From Acetobacteraceae bacterium (GTDB lineage Bacteria > Pseudomonadota > Alphaproteobacteria > Acetobacterales > Acetobacteraceae): 33,727 nucleotides of DNA. This document shows positions 9,337 to 17,819 of this stretch, piece after piece. The position numbers and the translations under genes were made by a program. Under the pieces are notes generated by a model. The model saw only the letters and a list, made by a program, of their open reading frames with translations. It did not search any database and was not told the DNA's origin. Where the stretch lies: the NCBI GenBank assembly GCA_025352375.1, contig JANXTL010000244.1, positions 1 through 33,727 of the forward strand. The letters are read 5' to 3'. The stretch's first letter is position 1, and the number at the start of each line of letters is the position of its first letter.

Positions 9337-9347
9337 ACACTCAGCCG

Positions 9348-9611
9348 ATGACAGAACCAGAACACGACGCCCGCCGCCGCCGATTGCTTTTTCGCTCGAC
9401 GCACCGCGGGACCTTCGAGAACGATCTGATGATCGGAGGATTCGTGCGCGCCAACCTCGGTCTTTTCACCGAGGAGGAGCTGGAGGCGATGGAAATCGTT
9501 CTCGAACTGCCAGACGTCGATCTGGCGGATTGGCTGACCGGCCGCCGGGAAATCCCGCCCGAGGACGCCACCCCCATGCTACTGCGAATCCGAGACAGCC
9601 TGCACCGATGA
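9348..9611 (+). CDS. sdhE: FAD assembly factor SdhE (succinate dehydrogenase assembly factor 2)
   Basis: Small cytoplasmic protein (87 residues) that promotes covalent attachment of FAD to the succinate dehydrogenase flavoprotein SdhA. The diagnostic RGxxE motif is R20-G21-T22-F23-E24, followed by ENDLMIGGFV and an acidic helix (FTEEELEAMEIVLELPDVDL) ending in DWLTG, the family pattern. The ATG at 9348 gives the standard length. The stop codon overlaps the mfd start in an ATGA (9608-9611), so mfd is probably translated by coupling. The sdh genes themselves are not in the window. Confidence 0.93.
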   Translation: MTEPEHDARRRRLLFRSTHRGTFENDLMIGGFVRANLGLFTEEELEAMEIVLELPDVDLADWLTGRREIPPEDATPMLLRIRDSLHR

Positions 9612-12600
9612 CCGAACCGCTCAAAATTTGGGGCGCGCCGGAGGGGTGGGATGCGTTCCTGCTCGCTCAACGCCGGCGCGAATACAGCGGCCCCATCGTC
9701 CACGTCACCCGCGATGACTCCCGCATGGCGCGCTTGGCCGAAGCCCTGGCGTTTACCATGCCGGAAGCCGAGGTGTTGCGCTTTCCCGCTTGGGACTGCC
9801 TGCCATACGACCGCGTGTCGCCGAACCCGGTTCTGGTATCCGAACGCATCGCCACCCTGGCGCGCCTGCTGGATTCTCCCCAACGCCCGCGCATTGTCCT
9901 GACCACCGTCAATGCATTGGTGCAGCGCGTGCCGCCCCGCGCGACGTTCGCCGGCGCCAGTTTCGATCTGTCGGTGAATGGGACGATCCAACCGGAGAAA
10001 TTGGCCGCATTCCTTGAGGCCAATGGTTACGGCCGCGCCGGCACCGTCATGGAGCCCGGCGAATACGCGATGCGCGGTGGAATCGTCGACATCTTCCCCT
10101 CCGGCGAGACCGATCCCGTCCGGCTCGACCTGTTCGGCGACACCATCGAATCCATCCGCACCTTCGATCCGACCACCCAGCGCAGTGCTGGCAAGCGCGG
10201 CGCCTTGTTGCTGCGCCCTGTCTCCGAAGTGCCGCTGGGCAAGGAGTCGATCGCTCGCTTCCGCACCGCATGGCGAGATATGTTCGGCCAGGACGCGGCC
10301 AAAGACCCGATTTATTTGTCCATCTCCGACGGTCGCCGCCATCCGGGGATGGAGCACTGGGTGCCGCTGTTCCATCCGACGATGGAAAACTTGCTGGACT
10401 ATTTGCCCGACGCCGCCGTCAGCCTCGATCACCAGGCCAATGAGGTCCTGGAAGCTCGGCTGGAAATGATCGCCGACCACGCCCAAGCCCGCAAAGCTGT
10501 GCCGCGCGACGGAGAGGTGCCGTATCGGCCGATTCCGCCGGGGATGCTGTACCTCGATCGCGACGGCTGGGATGAGATGCTGTCGTTTGGGCCATGCACC
10601 GCGTTCACCCCCTTCGGCATGCCCGATGGGGCGTCCGGCGTGGACGGCGGCGGGCGCCCCGGTCCGGTGTTTGCCGCGAGCCGAGCACCGGTGGCGGGGA
10701 CGGCGCCGGTCAACGTGTTCGACCAGTTGAAGACGCAGGCCGTGCGTTGGACCGCCGAGGGACGCCGCATCGTTGTTGCCGCTTGGACGCGCGGGTCCCG
10801 AGAACGGCTCGCCAATTTGCTGCGCGAGCACGGCTTCAAGGACGTCGCGTCGGAAGACAGCTACGCCGCCATCGGCCGTAAACCCGCGGGTTCGGTGTCG
10901 CTGATAACCTTGGGCATCGAACGCGGCTTTATCGCCGAACGCATCGCGATGGTGGGCGAGCAGGATCTGCTGGGCGAGCGCATCTCCCGCCCGCCGCGCC
11001 GCCGCAAACGGGCCGATCAGTTCATCGCCGAAGCCACCGAAATCGCCGAGGGCGATTTGGTCGTGCACCAGGAATACGGCATCGGCCGTTACGACGGGTT
11101 GACGACGCTGGCTGTCTCCGGCGCCGCACACGATTGCCTAAGGTTGATCTACGACGGCGGAGAAAAGCTCTTTTTGCCCGTAGAAAACATCGAGATTCTC
11201 TCGCGGTTCGGCAGCGAAACGCAGGGCGTCGCACTCGATAAACTCGGCGGCCTGGGCTGGCAGACGCGCAAAGCCAAGATGAAGCAGCGCATCCGCGATA
11301 TGGCGGGGGAGCTGATCCGCATCGCCGCCGCCCGCATGGTGCGCGACGCCGCCATCCTCGCCCCGGCCGAGGGTACCTGGGACGAATTCTGCGCCCGCTT
11401 CCCATTCGCGGAAACCGAGGATCAAACGCGCGCGATCGCCGACGTGCTGGAAGATCTGGCCGCCGGCAAACCGATGGATCGCCTGATCTGCGGCGACGTG
11501 GGTTTCGGCAAGACCGAGGTGGCACTCCGCGCCGCCTTCGTTGCAGCCATGGCCGGTGCTCAGGTCGCGGTCGTCGTGCCGACCACGCTACTGGCCCGCC
11601 AACATTTTCGTACATTCACCGCCCGTTTCGCCGGTCTGCCGGTCAAAATCGGCCAGTTGTCGCGCATGGTGACCGCCAAGGACGCGGCCGAGGTCAAAAA
11701 GGGCCTCGCCAACGGCGACATTAACATCGTCGTCGGCACGCATGCGTTGCTGGCCAAGTCGATCGCATTCTCCGACCTCGGTCTGCTGGTCGTCGACGAG
11801 GAACAGCATTTCGGGGTTGCGCACAAGGAACGGCTGAAGGCGTTGAAGGACGACGTTCACGTCCTGACGCTCACCGCGACGCCAATCCCTCGCACGCTGC
11901 AATTGGCGCTAACCGGCGTGCGGCAAATGAGCATCATCGCCACCCCGCCAATCGATCGTCTTGCCGTCCGCACCTTCATCATGCCGTTCGATTCGGTGGT
12001 GATCCGCGAAGCCATCCAGCGCGAACGTTTCCGCGGCGGCCAAATCTTCTGCGTCGTACCACGAATAGAGGACATGCCCCGCATGGCAGAACGCCTCGCG
12101 GAAATCGTGCCGGAAGCCCGCATCGTCACCGCGCATGGGCGGCTGGCACCGACCGAACTCGAGCGCGTCATGACCGAGTTCGGCGATGGCAAATACGATA
12201 TTCTGCTGTCCACCAATATCGTCGAAAGCGGCTTGGACATGCCGGCGGTCAATACGCTGCTGATCCATCGCGCCGATATGTTCGGCCTCGGTCAGTTGTA
12301 CCAGCTCCGAGGCCGCGTCGGCCGCGGCAAGCAACGTGGCTACGCCTATCTGACCTGGCCGCCCAGCCATCGCCTGTCCGTCGCGGCCGAGAAACGCCTA
12401 ACGGTGATGCAGACGCTGGACGCCCTCGGCGCCGGGTTTACCCTCGCCTCGCACGATCTGGACATCCGCGGCGCCGGTAACCTGCTGGGCGACGAACAAT
12501 CCGGCCACATCCGGGAGGTCGGCATCGAGCTGTACCAGCAAATGCTGGAAGACGCGGTGAACGACATCCGCTCCGGTGACGGGCGGCAGACCGACCAGGC

Positions 12601-13066
12601 GCGCGACTGGACGCCAAATATCAGCCTTGGCCTGCCGGTATTGATCCCGGAAACCTACGTGCGCGATCTCCCGGTCCGGCTCGGCTTATACCGGCGCATC
12701 GGCGCGCTGGGGTCGGACGCCGAAACCGACGCGATGATGGCGGAACTCGTGGACCGCTTCGGTGCGCTGCCGGGCGAGGTGGACAATCTGCTGGGTGTTG
12801 TGTCGCTGAAACGCGCGTGCCGGACGGCAGGCGTGGAAAAACTGGACGCCGGCCCAAAAGGTATGGTCCTGACCTTCCGCCGCAATGCCTTCGCCAACCC
12901 GGCGGGGCTGGTGAAATGGCTGTCGGCCAAGGGCGGATTGATCCGGCTGCGCCCCGACCACAAGCTGGCGATTTCGCGGGACATGGACGTCGCGACCCGG
13001 CTGAAATTCGCGCGGGATACGCTGGGCGCGCTGGTGAAGATCGTGGGGGAGGCGAAGGCTGCTTAG
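9608..13066 (+). CDS. mfd: Transcription-repair coupling factor Mfd
   Basis: DNA translocase that removes stalled RNA polymerase from lesions and recruits UvrA. The 1152 residues are close to the E. coli length. Order: UvrB-like domains 1a/2/1b (about 1-340), the RNA-polymerase-interaction (CarD-like) domain (about 478-540, EGDLVVHQEYGIGRYDGL), the RecG-like translocase with Walker A GDVGFGKT (about 628-635), the DEEQ box (VVDEEQHFG, about 728-736), [10 protein letters not shown] and the RGRVGRG region, then the C-terminal TRCF domain D7. The start MTEPLKIWGAPEG overlaps the sdhE stop (ATGA), and 26 residues of upstream in-frame sequence are non-conserved. The stop codon TAG lies inside the left end of a palindromic repeat. 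Confidence 0.97.
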   Translation: MTEPLKIWGAPEGWDAFLLAQRRREYSGPIVHVTRDDSRMARLAEALAFTMPEAEVLRFPAWDCLPYDRVSPNPVLVSERIATLARLLDSPQRPRIVLTTVNALVQRVPPRATFAGASFDLSVNGTIQPEKLAAFLEANGYGRAGTVMEPGEYAMRGGIVDIFPSGETDPVRLDLFGDTIESIRTFDPTTQRSAGKRGALLLRPVSEVPLGKESIARFRTAWRDMFGQDAAKDPIYLSISDGRRHPGMEHWVPLFHPTMENLLDYLPDAAVSLDHQANEVLEARLEMIADHAQARKAVPRDGEVPYRPIPPGMLYLDRDGWDEMLSFGPCTAFTPFGMPDGASGVDGGGRPGPVFAASRAPVAGTAPVNVFDQLKTQAVRWTAEGRRIVVAAWTRGSRERLANLLREHGFKDVASEDSYAAIGRKPAGSVSLITLGIERGFIAERIAMVGEQDLLGERISRPPRRRKRADQFIAEATEIAEGDLVVHQEYGIGRYDGLTTLAVSGAAHDCLRLIYDGGEKLFLPVENIEILSRFGSETQGVALDKLGGLGWQTRKAKMKQRIRDMAGELIRIAAARMVRDAAILAPAEGTWDEFCARFPFAETEDQTRAIADVLEDLAAGKPMDRLICGDVGFGKTEVALRAAFVAAMAGAQVAVVVPTTLLARQHFRTFTARFAGLPVKIGQLSRMVTAKDAAEVKKGLANGDINIVVGTHALLAKSIAFSDLGLLVVDEEQHFGVAHKERLKALKDDVHVLTLTATPIPRTLQLALTGVRQMSIIATPPIDRLAVRTFIMPFDSVVIREAIQRERFRGGQIFCVVPRIEDMPRMAERLAEIVPEARIVTAHGRLAPTELERVMTEFGDGKYDILLSTNIVESGLDMPAVNTLLIHRADMFGLGQLYQLRGRVGRGKQRGYAYLTWPPSHRLSVAAEKRLTVMQTLDALGAGFTLASHDLDIRGAGNLLGDEQSGHIREVGIELYQQMLEDAVNDIRSGDGRQTDQARDWTPNISLGLPVLIPETYVRDLPVRLGLYRRIGALGSDAETDAMMAELVDRFGALPGEVDNLLGVVSLKRACRTAGVEKLDAGPKGMVLTFRRNAFANPAGLVKWLSAKGGLIRLRPDHKLAISRDMDVATRLKFARDTLGALVKIVGEAKAA

Positions 13067-13181
13067 ACCATGATCGTTTGAGGTCGCACGCGATCTCGGC
13101 GTTGGATCATGGTCTAAGCCTTTGTTTGAGAGGGTGATTCACGCCCGAGGTTGAAGTCAACCTCAAGCGATCACGCTCTAG
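13063..13181. repeat. 119-bp palindromic repeat element (MITE/REP-like)
   Basis: The two ends are 22-base imperfect terminal inverted repeats (13063-13084 and 13160-13181, 18 of 22 positions identical by eye), both containing TGATCG followed by TTTGAGGT or CTTGAGGT. Inside are two hairpins. The first pairs TTAGACCATGATC (13063-13075) with GATCATGGTCTAA (13105-13117), 13 of 13. The second pairs GAGGTTGA (13147-13154) with TCAACCTC (13157-13164), with an outer GTGAT/ATCAC pair. The left end supplies the mfd stop codon and the right end the stop of the higA remnant. It resembles the short intergenic palindromes common in alphaproteobacterial genomes and may also terminate mfd transcription (inference). 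Confidence 0.7.
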
Positions 13182-13303
13182 GCTGGTTGTTGCGAAATTC
13201 GGGCGATCGCGATCTCCTGTTCGCGTCCCCTTACCTGCGCAAGATCGAAGGCGGCCTGCATCCGAAGCCACATCTCGGCCGATCCGCCAAACGGCCTGAA
13301 CCG
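13178..13303 (-). pseudogene. Remnant of a HigA/VapI-type antitoxin
   Basis: The minus-strand frame between the stops at 13304-13306 and 13178-13180 encodes 41 residues containing FGGSAEMWLRMQAAFDLA and ending in a charged tail with QQPA. This is the conserved C-terminal half of HigA-family XRE antitoxins (FGxSxExWLxLQxAYDL). The N-terminal helix-turn-helix is absent: an in-frame stop lies just upstream and neither neighbouring frame restores it. No HigB toxin is visible. It is a decayed toxin-antitoxin locus, touching the palindromic repeat on its downstream side. Confidence 0.7.
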
Positions 13304-13322
13304 TTACCGACCACAAGCCCCC

Positions 13323-13691
13323 TCAAAACAGCCACCCCTTCGTCCGATTCCTCTCCTGCGCCGGGGTCAGCTCGACCGGCCCGTCCGCCACGCCCACCGG
13401 ATGCCCCGGCAGCGCGGAAGAATCCTTCCAGCAATTCACCCGCCCCAGGCTGCGGGTGCAGAAGGGCGGTGGCTCCGGCGGCGCTTCCGGCTCTCGGCAG
13501 TAGCTCTGCCCCTTGTCCAGCCGCACGACCGAACAATCGCGGCCTGTGGCGATTGACCACAAGGCGTCGCCCGGGGTGCGTCCGAGCACCGCGATGCTCC
13601 CGATTCCCAGGGCGGCACCGACAAAGGTCGCCTGTTCGGGGGATGCGCCGCAGCCGCCCAACAGCAAAACGAGGGGGAAAATGTGTTTCAT
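13323..13691 (-). CDS. Small hypothetical lipoprotein
   Basis: A 122-residue protein beginning MKHIFPLVLLLGGC, a clear lipoprotein signal with lipobox LGGC and lipidated C14. A short glycine/alanine-rich segment (VGAALGIGSIAVL) follows. The remainder has four more cysteines (in RDCSV, SYCRE, FCTRSLG and NCWKD), probably two disulfides in the periplasm, and a proline-rich stretch (PEAPPEPPPF). The CTRSLGxVxCW pattern looks like a conserved uncharacterised family of related alphaproteobacteria (inference from memory). A GGTGGGGG stretch directly precedes the ATG. It is divergent from the yfgM-bamB-der operon. No function can be assigned. Confidence 0.75.
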   Translation of the reverse strand: MKHIFPLVLLLGGCGASPEQATFVGAALGIGSIAVLGRTPGDALWSIATGRDCSVVRLDKGQSYCREPEAPPEPPPFCTRSLGRVNCWKDSSALPGHPVGVADGPVELTPAQERNRTKGWLF

Positions 13692-13735
13692 CCCCCCACC
13701 CTGACAGCAAAAGATGAATAAAAGGTTTACGCCGT

Positions 13736-13764
13736 TTGCCCGTACGCGCCGCCGCCGCTATGGT
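13736..13764 (+). promoter_or_regulatory. Candidate promoter of yfgM-bamB-der
   Basis: TTGCCC (13736-13741) and TATGGT (13759-13764) with a 17-base spacer lie in the 136-base gap (13692-13827) between the divergent lipoprotein and the yfgM-like gene. Each hexamer matches the sigma-70 consensus at four of six positions. The predicted transcript would have a leader of about 55 bases. Confidence 0.33.
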
Positions 13765-13827
13765 CCGGCCGCTTCCAGACAGGCCCCGGGGGCGCATCCG
13801 CGCTGCCATTCAGAATGAGAGTGCAAG

Positions 13828-14490
13828 TTGGTCGATATCTTCGACGAGGTAGATGAAGAGCTTCGTGCCGAGAGCGCACAAAGGCTGCTCAAGCGCTATG
13901 CGGGCGTCATCGTCGCCGGGGCGCTGGTCGTCGTTGGCGCCGTCGCCGGATGGCAGGGGTGGCAATACTGGCAGGCGAAGCAGGATGCCGTCGCGGCCTC
14001 TGCCTTCGTCGCGGCCGCGACGGTCGCCGACAGCACACCCGCACCTGACACCGCGACGCGCGGCAACCTTATCAAAACGTTCGATGCCCTGGCCTCCGGC
14101 GCGCCGGAGGGGTATCGAACCCTGGCCCGTTTGCGCGCCGCCGCCTTGAAGGCCGATGCCGGGGATATGGCTGGGGCCGCTGCTCTGTGGGACCAGGTCG
14201 CGGGCGATGGCGCGGTCGATCCTCTGCTGCGCGACCTCGCGATCTTGATGTGGGCACAGCGCCAGATCGATCGGGGCGATCCGGCGCGGCTCGAAGCCCG
14301 CCTGAAGCCGTTGACGGAACCAGGCAATGCCTGGCGAACGCTGGCGCAGGAGCAGTTGGCATTGCTCGATATGCGTCAGGGCCATGCCGACGCCGCTCGG
14401 ACGGCGTTGCGCAAGCTCTCGCAAGATGTCACGGCCCCCGCGGGTGTCCGCAGCAGGGCGACCGCGCTTTTGAGCCGTCTGGGCGCATAA
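13828..14490 (+). CDS. YfgM-like TPR-fold membrane protein
   Basis: Single-pass inner-membrane protein of 220 residues. It has a short acidic cytoplasmic N terminus (MVDIFDEVDEELRAES), one transmembrane helix (about 24-43) and a periplasmic helical region with TPR-like pairs (ALKADAGDMAGAAALWDQVA, LLDMRQGHADAARTAL). In E. coli YfgM sits at the SecYEG translocon with PpiD and aids chaperone hand-over. The gene order yfgM-bamB-der seen here is the same. The start is TTG at 13828: it fits the family's N terminus, and no ATG or GTG is better placed. It is followed by bamB after 39 bases. Confidence 0.85.
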   Translation: MVDIFDEVDEELRAESAQRLLKRYAGVIVAGALVVVGAVAGWQGWQYWQAKQDAVAASAFVAAATVADSTPAPDTATRGNLIKTFDALASGAPEGYRTLARLRAAALKADAGDMAGAAALWDQVAGDGAVDPLLRDLAILMWAQRQIDRGDPARLEARLKPLTEPGNAWRTLAQEQLALLDMRQGHADAARTALRKLSQDVTAPAGVRSRATALLSRLGA

Positions 14491-14529
14491 AGCCGGGTTT
14501 TATCATCGTTCCCTATAAGGAATTGCCTC

Positions 14530-15876
14530 ATGTCGTTTAAGCCTTCCGCGCCCGCCCTGGCACTGACACGCCGAACGGCGTTCTTGGTACCGCTAGGGTT
14601 GGCAGGATGCGACACGGTCGACAGCTGGTTCAACACGAAGAAGGTGCCGCTGGCGGGGAAGCGTGAAGCGGTCGAAACCCGCACGCAAGGGTTGAGGCCC
14701 GATGACGGTGTGGGCAAGATCGTGTTGCCGGCGCCGGTTCGCAATTCAGGTTGGCCGCAGGCGCTTGGCAATCCAGCCCATTCGATGGGGCATCTCGCGC
14801 TCGGTAACAGCATCACGGAAGCGTGGACGGCCAGCATTGGGACGGGTGGCGGATATCGACGCAAGATTCTGGCGCAGCCTTTGGTCGCCGGCGGTTCGGT
14901 TTTTACCATGGACTCCGACGGCGAAGTGTCGGCGTTCTCGTTCGCCAACGGATCCCGGCTGTGGCGTTTCGATACCAAGAATGACGACGCCGACAGCGTC
15001 AACATCGGCGGCGGCCTGGCAGTCGATAAGGGCACGGTCTACGCGGCGAATGGGATTGGCGATCTGGTTGCGCTGGATGCCGCGAACGGTTCGGTTCGCT
15101 GGCGCAAATCGCTCAATACGCCGACCCGGTCGTCCCCAACGGTCGCCGAGGGGCGTCTGTTTCTGACCATGATCGATGACCGGCTGCTGGGATTGTCGGC
15201 CGACGACGGTTCGGTGTTGTGGACCCATCGCGGGCTTGGCGGCGGCACCGCGATGCTGGGGCAACCGGCGCCTGCGTATGCCAGCGGCATCGTCGTGGCC
15301 GGATTTGGCTCGGGGGAGATCGCCGGTTTGCGGGCCGATACGGGCAGCCCCGTGTGGTCCGATGGCCTGGGGGCGTCGCGCCTGCGCTCGGCCTTGACCG
15401 ATTTCACCGCCATTCGCGGCGCGCCAACGATTTCCGGCGGGCTCGTGTATGCGACCGGATTGGGTGGCTCGGCGGTTGCCATCGACCTGCCCACGGGACG
15501 TCGGGTGTGGGAACGCCGTATTGGCGGGGTGGACTCACCTTGCGTCGCCGGTGACTGGGTGTTCATGGTTTCCCTGGAACAGGAAATGGTGGCGCTGAAC
15601 GCGCGCGACGGGCGGGTCGCCTGGGTAACCCCGCTGCCGCGCTGGGAAAACGAGGAAAAGCGCCGCGATCCTTACACTTGGTATGGCCCGGTGCTGGCCG
15701 GCGACCGCCTGATCGTCACCGGCACGACCGGGGAGGCGTTGTCCGTCAGCCCCTACACCGGTGCCATCCTCGGGCGGCAGTCGCTGTCGGGCAAGGCATC
15801 GCCGGTTGGACCAGTTGTCGCGGATGGCACCCTGCTTGTGGTATCGGAAGACGCGCGGCTGACGGCGCTGCGCTGA
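14530..15876 (+). CDS. bamB: BamB-like outer membrane assembly lipoprotein (PQQ-like beta-propeller)
   Basis: Periplasmic lipoprotein of the BAM complex that helps insert beta-barrel proteins into the outer membrane. The 448 residues start with a signal ending in lipobox LAGC (lipidated C27). The rest is a beta-propeller built of PQQ-like repeats: GSRLWRF, ANGSVRWRKSL, DDGSVLWTHRG, DTGSPVWSDG, PTGRRVWERR and DGRVAWVT. The length is somewhat above E. coli BamB (392), as usual in Alphaproteobacteria. The start has AAGGA eight bases upstream. Its place between the yfgM-like gene and der supports the call. PQQ-dependent dehydrogenase catalytic residues are not apparent. Confidence 0.88.
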   Translation: MSFKPSAPALALTRRTAFLVPLGLAGCDTVDSWFNTKKVPLAGKREAVETRTQGLRPDDGVGKIVLPAPVRNSGWPQALGNPAHSMGHLALGNSITEAWTASIGTGGGYRRKILAQPLVAGGSVFTMDSDGEVSAFSFANGSRLWRFDTKNDDADSVNIGGGLAVDKGTVYAANGIGDLVALDAANGSVRWRKSLNTPTRSSPTVAEGRLFLTMIDDRLLGLSADDGSVLWTHRGLGGGTAMLGQPAPAYASGIVVAGFGSGEIAGLRADTGSPVWSDGLGASRLRSALTDFTAIRGAPTISGGLVYATGLGGSAVAIDLPTGRRVWERRIGGVDSPCVAGDWVFMVSLEQEMVALNARDGRVAWVTPLPRWENEEKRRDPYTWYGPVLAGDRLIVTGTTGEALSVSPYTGAILGRQSLSGKASPVGPVVADGTLLVVSEDARLTALR

Positions 15877-15892
15877 ACCGGTTTTTATCCAA

Positions 15893-17239
15893 ATGAGTTT
15901 ACCTGTGGTCGTGATCGCGGGACGGCCCAACGTGGGCAAGTCCACGCTCTTCAATCGCCTCGCCGGACGTCGGGTGGCGCTGGTCGCCGACACGCCGGGC
16001 GTCACCCGCGACCGCAAGGAAGCGGAAGCGCTGATGCGCGGCCGCCATGTGCAGCTGATCGACACCGCGGGGCTGGAGGAAGCGGCGCCCGACACGCTGG
16101 CCGGGCGCATGACCGACAGCTCCGCCGCGGCCGTGCATCTCGCCGATCTCGTGCTGTTCGTGGTCGATGCCCGAGCGGGGATTACGCCGGCGGACGAGCA
16201 TTTCGCGCAATGGCTGCGCCGGCAGGGGCGGCAGGTCATGGTCGTCGCCAACAAGGCGGAGGGGCGGTCCGCCAGTTCTTCGGTGCTCGATGGTTGGTCG
16301 CTGGGGCTGGGCGAGCCATGCGCGGTGTCGGCCGAACACGGCGAAGGAATCTCCGATTTGATGTCGGAGATCGTCGAGCGTTTGCCGCCGCTGCCCGAGG
16401 AGGTCGAGGATTCCGGCACCGCCGAACGGCCGCTGAAACTAGCGATCGTCGGACGCCCCAATGCCGGTAAGTCCACGCTGCTAAATCGCCTGTTGGGCCA
16501 GGAACGCCAGTTGGTCGGCCCGGAACCCGGCCTGACCCGCGACGCCATCGCCGTTATTATCACCGACACCGATGGCTACCAGATTGAGCTGGTGGACACC
16601 GCGGGCCTGCGCAAACGCGCCCGCGTCGAGCTGGAACTGGAGAAAATGTCCGTCAGCGCCGCCATCCAGGCGCTCAAAATGGCAGAGGTCGTGGTGCTGA
16701 CCCTCGACGCCGTTGAGGGCGTCAACGACCAGGATTTGCAAATCGCCCGTTTGGTGGAACGGGAGGGGCGCGCTTGCGTCGTCGTGCTGAACAAATGGGA
16801 CGCCGTGCCCGACCGGAACGCCGCCCGTAAAGCGGCGGCGGAGCGGTTGGAGGAAAGCCTCGCGCAGATGAAGGGCATCGCGATGGTGACCATCTCGGCG
16901 CTGACCGGCGCCGGCATCGACAAGTTGCTGCCGGCGGTGCGCGCGGCACATGCGGTTTGGAACACCCGCATCCCCACCGGCGAGCTGAACCGCTGGTTTG
17001 AACGCGCGTTGGCTCGGCATCCGCCGCCGATGGTCAGCGGCCGGCGGCTGAAGCTGCGCTATGTGACCCAGGCCAAGGCGCGGCCGCCGACGTTCATCAC
17101 GTTCGGCACCCGCGCTGAAAAAATACCGGAGGATTACCAGCGGTATCTGGTGAACAGCCTGCGGGAGAGTTTCGACCTCCCCGGCACGCCGATCCGGTTG
17201 GAGCTGCGGGGGACGAAGAACCCGTTCGTGGAGAGCTGA
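15893..17239 (+). CDS. der: Ribosome biogenesis GTPase Der (EngA)
   Basis: Tandem GTPase needed for 50S subunit maturation. The 448 residues hold two G domains and a C-terminal KH-like domain. G1 motifs are GRPNVGKS (10-17) and GRPNAGKS (187-194). Switch/G3 motifs are DTAGL in both domains, and TPGVTRDR and EPGLTRDA mark the G2 loops. G4 is NKAE in the first domain and NKWD in the second; NKAE in domain 1 is common in alphaproteobacterial Der. The KH-like domain includes GRRLKLRYVTQAKARPPTF. It follows bamB by 16 bases with no obvious Shine-Dalgarno, so it is probably expressed from the same transcript. It converges with the VOC gene, with a hairpin between. Confidence 0.97.
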   Translation: MSLPVVVIAGRPNVGKSTLFNRLAGRRVALVADTPGVTRDRKEAEALMRGRHVQLIDTAGLEEAAPDTLAGRMTDSSAAAVHLADLVLFVVDARAGITPADEHFAQWLRRQGRQVMVVANKAEGRSASSSVLDGWSLGLGEPCAVSAEHGEGISDLMSEIVERLPPLPEEVEDSGTAERPLKLAIVGRPNAGKSTLLNRLLGQERQLVGPEPGLTRDAIAVIITDTDGYQIELVDTAGLRKRARVELELEKMSVSAAIQALKMAEVVVLTLDAVEGVNDQDLQIARLVEREGRACVVVLNKWDAVPDRNAARKAAAERLEESLAQMKGIAMVTISALTGAGIDKLLPAVRAAHAVWNTRIPTGELNRWFERALARHPPPMVSGRRLKLRYVTQAKARPPTFITFGTRAEKIPEDYQRYLVNSLRESFDLPGTPIRLELRGTKNPFVES

Positions 17240-17314
17240 GGGCGAACGGCTCTGCCGCGGTATTCTGCCTCAGTTTCGTCCGTTGCCGCGTGTGCCATGG
17301 CCGCACTTTCCTAC

Positions 17315-17347
17315 GCCGCCGTCTTCAGCGCTACGCTGATCGGCGGC
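17315..17347. terminator. Bidirectional terminator-like hairpin between der and the VOC gene
   Basis: Nested inverted repeats: outer arms GCCGCCG (17315-17321) and CGGCGGC (17341-17347), inner arms CAGCG and CGCTG around a CTA loop, with an internal loop between. It sits between the convergent der and VOC genes, touching the VOC stop codon. There is no T tract, so any termination would be weak or Rho-assisted. The rest of the 107-base gap shows nothing else. Confidence 0.5.
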
Positions 17348-17793
17348 TACAGCTGCTCGCTTTGCAAGAACTCGATCGCCTCCCCTTCGGGGCCGGTGAC
17401 GAACGCAATACGCACTTCCACCAGCGGGTCCTGGTTCAGGGTGCTGGTGCGTGGCGCGACGCGGGATTCGGCACCGGCTGCCAACGCACGAGCATAAGCG
17501 GCGTCGGTGTCTGCGACTCGCAAGCAGAAGTGGAGCAACGCACCTTCGGTCCGTTCCTCGCCGGGTTTGCGCCGGCGTCCTTCCGATTGGACGGATGAGT
17601 CGGGCCCAAAGATTTCGACGTAACGCCCGTCGCCCGCGTCCAGAAACGCCGCGCGGTCGATACGGCCGGGAACGGCGAATTCATGGTGGACCCTGAAACC
17701 CAGCCCCTCGGTATAGAATTTGACGGTTCGGTCGAAGTCGGTTGCCCGCAATGCGACGTGGTGAAAGGCTGGGGCGGCGCTGGAGGGCTGCAT
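17347..17793 (-). CDS. VOC family (glyoxalase/dioxygenase-fold) protein
   Basis: Cytoplasmic metal-binding protein of the vicinal oxygen chelate superfamily, 148 residues with two beta-alpha-beta-beta-beta modules. Likely metal ligands are H12 (FHHVAL), E60 (YVEIF), H88 (LHFCL) and E141 (IEFLQ), the usual H/E/H/E set of glyoxalase I and relatives. The text pattern HHVALRATDFDRTVKFYTEGLGF is typical of small lactoylglutathione-lyase-like proteins, but the substrate cannot be assigned. The start has AGGA upstream. It is divergent from the P450 gene across 107 bases; a shared role is not shown. Confidence 0.87.
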   Translation of the reverse strand: MQPSSAAPAFHHVALRATDFDRTVKFYTEGLGFRVHHEFAVPGRIDRAAFLDAGDGRYVEIFGPDSSVQSEGRRRKPGEERTEGALLHFCLRVADTDAAYARALAAGAESRVAPRTSTLNQDPLVEVRIAFVTGPEGEAIEFLQSEQL

Positions 17794-17819
17794 GGCGATT
17801 CCTTTTGAATGGGCGCGAT

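Noticed and set aside
7563-9347. Long plus-strand frame opposite recG running into sdhE.
   Set aside because: Antisense shadow of recG. Only the last 87 codons (from 9348) are a real gene.
9341-11131. Long minus-strand open frame (596 codons) opposite sdhE and mfd.
   Set aside because: It is a shadow of the high-GC codon pattern of mfd; its translation has no domain and is rich in Arg, His and Gly.
15893-17239. NKAE in the first G4 motif of Der as a possible loss of GTP specificity.
   Set aside because: This variant is usual in alphaproteobacterial Der proteins; the other G motifs are intact.
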